64,000 bases of DNA from Culex pipiens pallens (Eukaryota; Arthropoda; Insecta; Diptera; Culicidae): NCBI RefSeq assembly GCF_016801865.2, contig NC_068937.1, forward strand, positions 1 to 64,000, read 5' to 3'. The notes below the pieces were generated by a model that saw nothing but the letters and a program-made list of their open reading frames with translations, had not been told where the DNA came from and did not search any database. Positions 1 through 10,804 of this stretch are shown one piece after another; the first letter of the stretch is position 1; every line of letters starts with the position of its first letter. Position numbers and translations under genes: made by a program.

Positions 1-798
1 AAGCCCTTTTATGGTCAAAAATATCGTTTAACTTGAATATTTTTCCTTAAAAAATAAATAAATTTAAGCAAACAGCTGAGTAGATGTCATCTACTCAAAT
101 CTACCCATAAGCACACCCCTGTTCAATTTTTTTTTCAGCCATAAGGGCGCCTCCAGTCAAATTTTCATATTGAGAATTTCAATACAATTTTTTAAGTCGT
201 AGGGGCGCCTCCAGTCAAATTTTCATATTGAGAATTTCAATACATTTTTTTATGTCGTAGGGGCGCCTCCAGTCAAATTTTCATATTGAGAATTTCAATA
301 CATTTTTTTTAAGTCGTAGGGGCGCCTCCAGTCAAATTTTCATATTGAGAATTTCAATACATTTTTTTAAGTCTTAGGGGCGCCTCCAGTCAAATTTTCA
401 TATTGAGAATTTCAATACATTTTTTTAAGTCGTAGGGGCGCCTCCAGTCAAATTTTCATATTGAGAATTTTAATACAATTTTTTAAATCCTAGGGGCGCC
501 TTCAGACAAACTTAATTTAAAAAATATCGCTCCTCGACTTGGCGACTTTGCGACTGACTGCGACAGCACTACCTTGGAACACTGAAATGTTTGGTTGACT
601 TTCCAGAAAGAGTGCATATGACTTGAAAAAAAAAGAGCGCTTCAAAATTGAGTCAAGAAATTGGTGAAACTTGGTGCAAGCCCTTTTATGGTTAAAAATA
701 TCGTTTAACTTGAATATTTTTCCTTAAAAAATAAATAAATTTAAGCAAACAGCTGAGTAGATGTCATCTACTCAAATCTACCCATAAGCACACCCCTG
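1..798. repeat. Direct-repeat-flanked minisatellite block
   Basis: A 121-bp sequence at 1-121 returns almost unchanged at 678-798, so the block has a period of 677 bp and may continue left of the window. Each 121-bp copy holds a perfect short palindrome (GAGTAGATG-T-CATCTACTC). Between the copies lie the 58-bp repeats listed separately and about 160 bp of other sequence. There is no coding potential. It could be one unit of a larger satellite or a repeat with LTR-like direct ends. The window edge prevents a decision. Confidence 0.75.
136..520. repeat. 58-bp minisatellite, about 7 units
   Basis: The core GGGGCGCCTCCAGTC recurs at a spacing of 58-59 bp (cores near 145, 203, 261, 320, 378, 436 and 494). 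Inner units are nearly identical and the first and last are diverged, which is the usual pattern of a tandem array maintained by unequal exchange. Each unit has a GC-rich core (GGCGCC) followed by an AT-rich tail with a variable T run. Confidence 0.9.
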
Positions 799-2100
799 GA
801 CCTAATTCATGGAGGTGAATAGAGCATACGTAAATACAAAACTCATGACATTAGCCTGTAAGGATTGTGTAATTAATGCAAAAATATTGATAGAATGAAA
901 GATGCAAGTCCCAAAAATTTTAAGTAAATGAATAGTAATCATAAAGATAACTGATGATGAAAATGATGTACGTAAAATATATTTAACCATAATTGGTAAG
1001 GGATACAGCTACAGAATTAAGGCATAAATATAAATTATCTCGTTAAAAGAACAAAAACTATGTTATGAGTAAATGAGATCCCAAGATACTTTGATTATGA
1101 TTATGAGATAATGCAGTGTAACAAAATTTGTAAATACAAACCCCACACACACACACAAACAAAAATGGACAAGTAATAAACAGAAAGATAAAATTATATA
1201 AATATGCCAAATTTGTTTCGTTGCAATAATGCTGACAATTTCAAAATATTTTACAAAGGTTTGAATTTCGATAAAAAAGGTAATGCTAATATCAAAAATT
1301 CCCAAACATTTTAAACACTTTCGTCGAAACTTTTGCGATAGTTGTTGATCGAAAATCACACACATCAAAACGCGCGGCACCACGACCACATGCACCTTCC
1401 GGCCGCCACCAGAACTGCGCTGGTGGTGGTTGTGGACGCCGAGCGAGAGGTCAATAGTTCCAAAAATTATAGATTTGAACTCTTCACTCTAAATATGCAC
1501 GTCTGGGGGCCATTATGAAGTGGGATCTATCCAAGTTTGTGCCCGCCTAATCATGCTTTTTTTTCCTCCTTCCTTCTTCCTTCCATCATGCCTTCGTCAA
1601 CCGAGCCATCGTCGTCGAAGTCGTCGTCGTACGAAGGCTACAACAAAAACAACAACAAACGTCCAATATCGAAAGTTGAGCGACGCGTGCTCGAGCTGTG
1701 TTAGGCAGCGAGTTGCCCAGGCCTTCCTGGTTTTCGATGGTCACAAAATCAACCAAAAGCAACAACAACAAAAAAAGAAGGCTCATCGACGAAATCGATC
1801 TAGGCACACGATCACTTGTTCCCACAAGCACATGCTCGGGCTCTGGCTCTGTTTGCTGCCTCGGAGATATGTTTCTCTCTCTTCCATCTTCGCCGTTTTT
1901 CGCACCTTGCCTCTCGCTCGCTCGCACGTCGTTTTGAAGGCCCTTCCCCGTTGTGCTATAGCGCTTTCAGACCCAAGAAGTGTGTGGCCCCTTGGTAGAG
2001 TCTTTTTCACCCGGAGACCGGTCCTCAAAGCGGGGACTTGGGAATTTTTTACGACTTTTCACAAAAGATTCTATTCACGGGTGAAACATTGTCTCGCTTG
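799..2100. other. No gene seen; simple repeats only
   Basis: AT-rich sequence with a short CA microsatellite near 1142-1157. The part from 1380 to 2100 is richer in GC and contains overlapping open frames on both strands (for example 1520-2164 +, 1586-1927 -). These have low-complexity translations and no recognisable domain, so I do not call them genes. This GC-richer stretch lies just upstream of the candidate exon at 2165-2531 and may be promoter or leader DNA. Confidence 0.5.
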
Positions 2101-2164
2101 TGTATTTTATTTGGACCATTGTGAAAGGTGTTTTTTTTCTTGTGCGTGTGTATCGATCCCATAA

Positions 2165-2531
2165 ATCTTACAAAAATCAAAATTAAAACTCTAAAACTGT
2201 GCATGTGAAGTGAAATTATCGTTCGAGGCGGCGCGCGCTTTCACTGATAATAATTGAACGCTGAGCTCTCTGGGCCTGTTTGGTTATTTCACAGCTCATC
2301 TACGAAATTGCCGTCGATCCACAGTAGACAAAATTCGATCTACCTTCGGATTACGGACGGAAAATAAAAGGCTTAGGCAGTAATTTAGGTGGTAAAATTA
2401 CTTCGCTGAACAGTTTAACCAGCTTATATCGTAAAGTTGTTGGTGTAAAGTTGACGAACCATTTTAAAGACTTTGAAAGTGCCGCGAAGGATCCGCTTTT
2501 CACAAGTTGAGAAAGTGAAGTTGACAGCGTG
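2165..2531 (+). other. Candidate non-coding 5' exon ending in splice donor
   Basis: A GC-richer stretch with stops in all frames ends at GCGTG followed by GTAAGTAAATTT, a perfect match to the U1 consensus GTAAGT, with AT-rich intron-like DNA after it. A similar donor ends the candidate exon at 61525, and GTAAGTAA also follows the module at 6083. In a Hox cluster this could be a leader exon or part of a long non-coding RNA. It is an inference from composition and one splice site. The 5' limit is arbitrary and no transcript evidence is available. Confidence 0.3.
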
Positions 2532-5344
2532 GTAAGTAAATTTAAAATGACCTAAATAAAATTTCCAAGTGTAGTTTTTATACCAAGATTTAATGACTGT
2601 GTTCAGTGATGAAATAAATATAGTCATGCCGTTAAAATAGACAAAATTTCTTTTTCACCGACGCGCTATCATGCCGCTGTAAGAATTTCTCATGACTAAC
2701 ACGCTTGTATAAATTTGAAAATTCATGAAATTCAGATAAAAATATAACTAAGTAAATTGCCCAAATCTGGCCAAAGATTCTCTCTCAAATAATTTTTTGA
2801 ACACATTTTTCACAAAACTAACATGTTTAAACTGATTTTGAAGATCGTTTCAATTGATTGTTTATAAGTGTTTCATTTCTAAAAGTTTTCAACGTGTTTC
2901 ACGATTTAAGCAAGTTATTGACGATTGAAATTTGATAATTTATCAAGGTTTTCTTCAAATACGAAATTTATTCACAAGTTCCACCATTTCTCAAAAGTGT
3001 GGCAACCTGCAACCTTTTCTTAACCCGGAATCACAAAATTGTATTTTTTCAGTCAGGTTGAGTATGTTACTTTTTAATTATGCATTTGCAGTTTGTATAC
3101 ACCAAACATGATATCATACAAGATCAATGGGTTACGAGAATTCGGATAATCTCCATTAATGGCTGCCGTGAATAAATGACAATTTAATTAGCCAGCCTAC
3201 ATGCACGCCAACAAACAGCATTTATTTTCCTTGATATCAAGTTGCAATTAAAAAAACATTAAGGTACAAGCAAGTCGTTCTCTTCACTCTGGTACTTGCT
3301 GTGTATTTCTCCGTTCCCTTTTATTTCTTCTACACGTATATCATGCGAGTATGAAATGTGATAGAGTTGCGTCAAAACAAAAAAAAATAAAATAAAATGG
3401 TTGTATTTTTCGAGATCTAATATGGGCTTCTTTTTCGATCAGCACATGCAAAATAGTTTAGAATGTTTTCAGCATAGTCGTTCGACAAAAGGCTCAACAT
3501 CATCGCCCCCGTAGTCGCCGCTGGTAGTGGCTAAACCTTTTCGACCTGATCGTGAACGCGAAACTTTTCCACCATTTATTTCCATTCTAGCATTTTCCGT
3601 CGAGTTTTCCGCTTTGTCTCTCCGTCAGGATGTTTTTTTTGCCCGAAAAAAAAAAAACTTTTTTTCTTTTGCTCGTATTTATCTCTCTCGTTGGTCTCTT
3701 GTGCGATATCCAAAGCCGGGAAAAGTTTCCTGTTGAAACATTTTTCTCGTTACATTCAGAGTTTCCACTGCTAGTAGTTCCGCCGTTCCCTGGCCTGGCC
3801 TGGCCTGGTCACTGGATGGTTCTGATTCTGACAAGCTTCGGTCTTTGGTCCCTCGGATGCCAAACTCACCGAGCGTAACCGACCCTGGACCATAACGCTA
3901 ACGATATAGGGAAGAGAAAAGGTGAAGCGAGAAAAAATGAGCCAAGCAAGAAGATGACTTTTTTCACTCCATCCGCCTCCGGTATACACACTGGGAGTGG
4001 AAAAGTGCAAAATAAAATATACACCCAGCCCCAACAGCATTAATCCGAATGACATTTTCAGTTTTTCGCTTTCCGTTCTTTCCAATCCATCAATGTCACG
4101 GAGAAAAAATGTTACTATGTATTTTCTATAATATAGAATAATTCTTTCGCCTTGGTTTTTCCCTTCGATCAAATTTTTTCCATCACGGTTTGGCATTCGG
4201 AACGAACCAACCGAGGGAACAAAAAAAAAATCTTCGTCACCCTCCTCCATATCTAAAGAGAGCATAAAGCTGGGAGTTACTGTGCGATCCATCCATCCAT
4301 CCATCCATTCATCGTGCGCCGTAGCTCTGGCCTTCTCTACCCACCGTAATACACAATGATAACACAACTCGAGCAGCAAAGGCTCTAAGCTCTCTAGCCT
4401 CTTGATGGCGTCTGCTGCTGGCCCCTGAGTTTCTGGCATTTTCTGTGACGGAAATCCATCAACTTGAACGGAGGGTCCTGTGCGTGTCAGTATATTCAAC
4501 TGTCAAGAAAAACCAATCAGGGACAATTCCATCCGCGCCGAAAACCCCGGGCGCAAGTTTTCCTTTTTCTAGTGACGAGTGATTTTCATTAGCTACGTTC
4601 CTGAATAAATAATGGCTCCGATAGGGAAACGGAAAAACGCCGGCTGCTCGTGTTAAAGGAAAAGTTTACAACCCCTGTATTTAAGAGTGGAATTAGCTTA
4701 TCAAATGCCACACTTTTGGGAAGGCGGACTCTTTGAACAGGAGAGTTTCGTTAATTGAAATAACGCTCTTTGGAAACAATTGTGGGAATGATTAATAATG
4801 AAATCCAAATAGTTGATTACATTAAATACCGTTGTCGTCTGCTTAGTCGGTAGTGGCTGCTTATGATTAATTCATAAATTAGAATGGTACACTTTCTCAG
4901 GCAATTTTGCTTCCTTCGAATAATTACCCGAGGAGGTCATGGCTATAAATATGCAGCATTTGAAAATGGAAATTGTTTCAAAAGTTAAAATTATTTATTT
5001 GAAAATATATCGCTGATCAACACACCGAAATATTATTTCTTATCCTATGCAAAACCAAAAAATTGTGAGCGGTTGGTTTGGAATCTGATTGAAATTACTT
5101 ATTAGAAAGTAGACGGTTTATAGAATTAGTATGTTTTGCGATGTATTTCAATTTTACAAAAACTAAGAAAACATATCATAAAACTTTTAAAAAAATACTG
5201 GAAGTCTCTTTAAAATCCATTGCCTTAAAAAATATAAAGAAACGGATGCAGCATAAAAACATTCGAAATTTCGACAAAACTAGTTTACAATGTCGGCAAA
5301 TCGAACTAAAGTTTCTGAAACGCCAAAACATCCTCATGTTTTGG
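2532..5344. other. Non-coding stretch, no gene seen
   Basis: AT-rich DNA with a short CATC microsatellite near 4288-4312 and a CCTGG run near 3790. A 242-codon open frame on the minus strand (3771-4499) is rejected. Homeodomain-type TAAT/ATTA cores are common (for example TTAATTAG near 3184), but in DNA this AT-rich they carry little weight. Confidence 0.5.
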
Positions 5345-6083
5345 CAAAAGAAAATCCGATTTCGTAAAAATTAAAAGTGGCGCAAAACGATCCTCAAGTG
5401 GTGCTAGCAGAACGCTCTAGGCAAGAGCGAGACGGAAAAACGTCTGCGAGCGAAACAAAATGAGATTCTCTCCGCGCGAGCAAATGGCCGAAAAGCTTTC
5501 GCCCGCGTGTAAAACTTGCAGAGCAGCACACCCTGGTGGCCGGGTAAAGAACGATCTGCGTTTGTTTGGTGAAGGTCAAACAAAATGGACGCTTCGTCGG
5601 GTGCGGTTCGCGTCGTTCGCTCGCATTGTTTTGATTTTTTTTTCGCGATTCATACCGAATGTTTTTACTTGTTTATTCCGAGATTTCGTAGAATATTTAT
5701 GTGTGATCTCGAAATATCTGTACGTGGCGGAAAAATATGTGTTCCTCGGCTTTTTTTCTGTCGAAATCTTGTGCCTCTGCGCCGTGAGTTCGGTTAATTT
5801 TGAGCAGTATGCAGATGGGAAGAAAAATGAAGAGTAGTGCTGCTTCGTCGATCGTAGCAGGCATACATGTGTGTTGCAGCGTTCTTGGTGTGCGGTGATC
5901 ACAGGAAAAGAAAAAGGAAGCATTTTGATGGCGACCTGGCAAAAGAAAAATCAGGAGTACTGTGCTGTGATTTCGGGGGTTTCATTTAATTATTTAACGA
6001 TGTTATTTTGAAGAAGTGAAAAGTCTAGTGTGTTCTGATCTCTCCTCAAGCAACCTCTTCGGGAAGATCGAGTGTTAGACCCG
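5345..6083 (+). repeat. Promoter/exon-like module, copy 1
   Basis: Compared with 13037-13737, this block shows long collinear similarity: the same CGAGACGGAAAAACG, CGAAACAAAATG, GCAAATGGCCGAAAAGC and AATGG..CTTCGTCGGGTGCGG motifs in the same order, with indels. Both copies end at the same splice-donor context, GTTAGACYCG|GTAAGT (donor GT at 6084). Frames are open in places but the frames, lengths and starts are not conserved between copies, so I read it as non-coding. It could be a duplicated 5' exon with its promoter, or a repeat family that carries a splice donor. Confidence 0.55.
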
Positions 6084-6309
6084 GTAAGTAAATTTTTTTT
6101 TTGGTGTTTCAGACCAATTTCTAAACTTGTACAATTGATTTTAAACTATTTTAAATACATTGTATAACAAAAGTTTTTGTTTTTTTAAAATGAAACTGGG
6201 CACAGTCCAACTATTTGCAAATTTAGAAAATTTTGGGACCACCGGTGGTGATGACTTGTCTACGTGGACAATAAATTGAAAAATCTAAATTTAAAACGAT
6301 ACATTCTAA

Positions 6310-6726
6310 GGCCTATGCAAATATTTAAAAAAGTTTTTGTCCCTCAGCCCTAGCCGAGGTCAAGGAGGGGAAGCAAAAAAATAAAAAATGTAAAATTTCA
6401 ATAACAAGCCATAGTCTTCACATTTAAATGAAAACAGTGTTTTAAAATGCATTTTACACTAGTTCAGTTGTTTTGCAATCATTAGTTATCAAAAAATCTA
6501 AGATATGAAAAAACAAAAAGTGTATCGAAAAAAAAAGATTTGGCATCGAAAATTTTCAAAAAATCTTAAGATTTTTTATTAAACCCAAACATGCTAAAAA
6601 TGATTTTAAACGCAGGAGAATGTATTTTAATTTGATTTCAGTTGGTTGCACTTGAATTTTCATTAAAATTTTGAAGTTTATTGTAAAAATATTTTTTTTG
6701 CCCCCTGAAAAATATTTGTACCAGCC
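6310..6726 (+). mobile_element. Harbinger-like MITE, copy 1
   Basis: The ends start GGCC..ATGCAAATATTT and finish AAATATTTGTACCAGCC, forming imperfect terminal inverted repeats. A 3-bp TAA is duplicated at 6307-6309 and 6727-6729. A TWA target plus GGC-type termini fits PIF/Harbinger MITEs. The internal sequence matches 13832-14302 closely but lacks about 55 bp near the right end. It has no coding capacity. Confidence 0.8.
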
Positions 6727-6814
6727 TAATTTGCAAAATACCTCAAGAAATTCATTTGTCGATGTTGAGAAATTCATACATATTAGAGAGAATAAACGGT
6801 ACCTGAGTTTACAT

Positions 6815-7958
6815 CAGGGGTGCTCAAAGTTTTTAGATGCCGGGCCAAATTTGAAGGTCAAATGAGCATGCGGGCCAAACGCATAAAAAGGTTATTTCAA
6901 ACATAATAATTCATTATTTTAATTTAAAAGACTATAAAAAATTGTTATTTTTTCATACTACATATTTCGGAAATATAAAATTATGATTTTCAGCAGTTTT
7001 GTTGATTTTTTGTGGGTATTTAAAAATTTGTTTGATTGAATGTACATGTATTTTTATCGAAATTTGAATGTGTTTTGTTTTTTAAAATGTCTCTCGGCTC
7101 TGGTAAAAAAATATACTCCTGCAATAATTATTTTCAAAAAATGTAAGATTCGACGAGCATATACCTTCCAGCAAAAAACACATTTTTTATCCCTGTTCAT
7201 CGAAAATTCGCTTAAATTTCAAATTATTTTTGAACGAATCCGAATATGCGCAAAATGATTCTAAACGCAGAAAATTTATTTTAAATTGATTCTAGCTGAC
7301 TGCACTTTGTTTTCAATTAAAATGTGTAAGTTCGCTTGAAACAAAATTTGCCCCAAGATTTGCCCCTGATTTTTCGAGCTGATTTTAACGGGTAGATTTG
7401 AACAATATTTGCAACCGCCTTATTCCTCCGATTTCAACATTTTGTCTGCCAAAAAACAAGAAAATCAATCCAACTGTCATGAGTTCGAATTCCGAGGTGG
7501 AAGATTTCTAAGTAAATTTGAGGCTCAGTTCATAAAAAGGTCATTATGACTTTTATATTGATATGTAATGCTTATATTTTTGCTTTTATTACAGTTCTCT
7601 GCCAAAGTTAAATTTGAACGTTTCATAAAAATTTCCAAAAATGTTTGATGGAAATTTCGGTATTTGCTTATTTCATTGAAATTGTTTAAATTAGATGACC
7701 CGAATATTTTTGAACAATATAATTGTGTCGTAAAATGGAAATCAAAATATCGATAAATCATCAGTTTTATATAAAAATTAAAATAAAAAAAATTAACATA
7801 AAAAGGTTACATAGAAACTTTCATTTTAAGAAGCATAAAATCATTTTACAAATGGTCAACGGGCCATTGTACATGATCATTCAAAATGGGTCCGCGGGCC
7901 ACAAAAAATCACTCCGCGGGCCACGTTTGGCCCGCGGGCCATACTTTGGTCAACCCTG
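6815..7958 (+). mobile_element. Non-autonomous hAT element with 8-bp TSD
   Basis: The element starts CAGGGGTGCTCAAAG and ends CTTTGGTCAACCCTG, with GGGCCA-rich subterminal repeats (CGGGCCAAA near 6841, GCGGGCCA several times near 7895-7940). A perfect 8-bp duplication GTTTACAT flanks it (6807-6814 and 7959-7966). TIR, subterminal repeats and 8-bp TSD are diagnostic of the hAT superfamily. No transposase frame is visible. Part of the interior (about 7255-7425) resembles the right half of the Harbinger-like MITE. Confidence 0.9.
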
Positions 7959-8136
7959 GTTTACATTAAGACTTTTTTGTTTTGCTTTTTGTCAGTAACA
8001 ATATTAAATTTCGATAATCACACTATATATAAACTTTGCAAAAGTGAAGAAAAAACAGTGGTATTTTATATAAACAGAACGACAATTTGTTGATGGCGCC
8101 AAAAATAACACAACACTTCATCAGTGTTTAACCATT

Positions 8137-9250
8137 GAGCAACTCTATACGAAATCGGCCGATTTCGACCATTTTTTTTGTTTTTTTTTTTTTATTTGGC
8201 TCAAACTTTGTGGGGGCCTTCCCTATGACCAAATAAGCTATTTTGCGTCATTGGTTCATCCATACAAGTCTCCATACAATTTTGGCTGCTGTCCATACAA
8301 AAATTGTATGTAAATATTCAAACAGCTGTAACTTTTGAGTGAATTTTCTGATCAATTTGGTGGCCTCGGCAAAGTTGTAGGTATTGTTAAGGACTATTGA
8401 GAAAAAAATAGGTACACGAAAGAAACATTTGCAGATTTTTAAATCAACTTTTTTTTTTCATTGAAACTCAATTTCCCAAAATACTTATTTTTTGATTTTC
8501 GAGATTTTTTGTTATGTTTTAGGGGGCAAAAATTCGCAATTTTTGAGCCATAGAGAAACATGGTCAAAAAATCTGCCGTCGTGTTATAAATGTTTGAAAA
8601 TATAGTGATTTTTGGAAAAAAGTCGAAGTTTCATTCAAAAACTAATTTGACCTTATATTTTAATGCAAAATTGAATTTGCAATTGAAAACTACCTTACAG
8701 ATTTGTTGATAAAGGGCTCCGTTTTCAAGATAAAGCCACCGAAAGTTTGATTTTAGCGAAATATTTGCATTTTTTTCGATTTTTAAAAATAGTGACCATG
8801 CTAGACCATTTCTGAAAATATATTTTTTTGAAAAGTTCAGAAAATTTTGCTATAAAATTGTCTAAGAGACATTGAAGATTGGACCTCGGGTTGCTGAGAT
8901 ACAGTCGCTTTAAGAAAAAAAAAACAGGAAAATTGAAGTTTGCTAAGTCTCACCAAAACAACCCACCATTTTCTAATGTCGTTATCTCAACAACTAATGC
9001 TCCGATTTTCAATGTTAAAACATGAAACATTCGTGAAATTTTCCGATCTTTTCGAAAAAAAAATGTTTTGAATTTTTTTAAATCAAGACTAGCGTTTTAA
9101 ATGGGCGTAATATTCAATGTTTTGCCCTACAGATGTTACAGATGTTTCATGTTTTAACATTGAAAATTGGACCATGATTTTGCATGAAATTTCTTTTTTC
9201 CAAAAACCACTATTTTTTCAAAAATTTATAACTCGGTGGCAGATGTGTTA
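8137..9250. repeat. Foldback element 1, one full arm plus truncated arm
   Basis: The left arm (8137 to about 9125) begins GAGCAACTCTATACGAAATCGG and is homologous to the arms of the elements at 10805-12693, 30701-31652 and 43335-45242. After the central sequence (AATGGGCGTAATATTCAATG) only about 120 bp of the opposite arm remain. Short frames within it are shared only because the repeat is shared. Confidence 0.75.
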
Positions 9251-10098
9251 ATTTTTCACAATTTTTCATATTTTTCATTTAGTTTGTTGTTTAGAATACT
9301 TTTTCATGTGTTAAACAGGATTGTACATAACGTTAAATAAAATTGGAATGTTCAAACTACCATAACTCGCCAATCGCGTAAAATTGCACTTTTAAATTTT
9401 CATATTTGTTAGTGATCAGATCAAATCTAATCTTTCAAATGATCTTAGTTTTAGAAATAGAAAGTGTGAGCAAAAAAAGTACATGATCAACAAAATGGTT
9501 TTATATTTGTTTCTCTTATTTTTGATTAGAAAAGTGCACCTGTTCATCATGAAAAAGCTTGTCTTATTACCTTACCAACGATGTATAAAAGTCGTAATAA
9601 AATATTCAAACTGGCTGAACTATGTTAAAATGAACAAAAGAGCTTTTTTTGTACAACAATCGCTAGCTTTTTACCCCAAGTTACGAATTTCATCTCGTAT
9701 CTCCGTAATGATCAAATTTAGAGCTTTGAAAATTTAGTTTTTTCTTCGTTAGAATGTTAACTTAAAAAAATATATTTAATATTTGGAGAAGGTCACTTTT
9801 TCAAAACTTGGCCACCCAATGTACCATAGTGGGCTCGAGTTTTTGTGAGGGTAATTTTGCGCCAACTCACACGATATCCGAAAAAAGTTGCCCGGACCTC
9901 TCTTCTATTTGCATGAAACTTTGTCCTAAGGTGTTACTTTTGTCCCGGATCATGAATCCAAGCTCCAGTTTTTGATATCTCGTGATGGAGATAAGCCAGA
10001 ACTGGTGATTGTTTGGAAATTTGGTGTCAAAGGGACTTTTATGTCAATATGAACGTCCTATTTGATGGCCTACTCATAATTCCGAAAAAATGTTTTTT
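9251..10098. other. Repeat-rich spacer without a gene
   Basis: AT-rich DNA. A stretch near 9960-10050 (GTGTCAAAGGGACTTTTATGT) occurs again in reverse orientation near 35500-35520, so part of it is dispersed repeat. No frame longer than 84 codons and no recognisable protein. Confidence 0.5.
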
Positions 10099-10523
10099 GC
10101 AATTCCGTCGTGAAACTATTTACTTTTCCTGTCATTATTGAACGACGAAATAGCCTACTTTTCTGTACCAAAAATAACAGAATCGAATAGCAACACTTTT
10201 CAAAATAAATGCTGAAAAGTTCTACTTTTCAGCACTGAAATGGGTGCTGAAAAGTTGAACTTTCAGCACTTGTTTTGAAAAGTAACACTTTCAACATTTT
10301 TTTTATTAAGCGATTTATTAACAAAATACATGATAATTTTACTTAAAATTTCACTAAATGGGTGTTTTTCGGAATTGCAAAAAATGTTGTATGGAACTCG
10401 TTGCAAAACTTGATTTTTTCAGCACTCTTCGTATTTATCCAACTCGGTGAACCTCGTTGGATAAATGTACGACTCGTGCTGAAAAAATCCTCTTTTTGCA
10501 ACTTGTTGCATAAACTACTATTT
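10099..10523. repeat. Tandem unit A1-B1 (hairpin repeat plus palindrome)
   Basis: Part A (10099-10375) contains the hairpin-prone TGCTGAAAAGTT/ACTTTTCAGCA repeats. Part B (10376-10523) is a near palindrome around ATTTATCCAACTCGGTGAACC / CGTTGGATAAAT. The same A then B order follows directly from 10525, so this is a tandem duplication of about 425 bp. The second copy is interrupted by the foldback element at 10805. Confidence 0.8.
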
Positions 10524-10524
10524 T

Positions 10525-10804
10525 GCAATTACATCGTGAAACTACTTACTTTTCCTGTCATTCTTGAACGACGAAATAGCCTACTTTTCTGTACCAAAAA
10601 TAACAGAATCGAATAGCAACACTTTTCAAAATAAATGCTGAAAAGTTCTACTTTTCAGCACTCAAATGGGTGCTGAAAAGTTGAACTTTTCAGCACTTGT
10701 TTCGAAAACTAACACTTTTCAACATTTTTTTATTTAAACGATCGATTGACAAAATACATGAAAATTTGACTTAATATTTCACTCAGTGTGTGGTTTTTGG
10801 AATT
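10525..10804. repeat. Tandem unit A2
   Basis: Second copy of part A, starting GCAATTACATCGTGAAACTAC versus GCAATTCCGTCGTGAAACTAT in copy 1. It breaks at GGAATT where foldback element 2 begins; its partner B2 resumes at AATTGCAAAAAATG (12694). Confidence 0.8.

Noticed and set aside
1520..2164. 214-codon + frame with overlapping frames on both strands
   Set aside because: Basic, Ser/Thr/Arg-rich low-complexity translation, several equally open frames, no family resemblance. More likely GC-richer leader or promoter DNA.
3771..4499. 242-codon open frame on the minus strand
   Set aside because: No recognisable domain; part of it reads through a CATC microsatellite (WMDGWMD) and other frames cover the same DNA. 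Length alone is not convincing.
5460..5923. Open frames in the duplicated exon-like module
   Set aside because: Starts, lengths and frames differ between the two copies because of indels, so there is no sign of selection on a protein.
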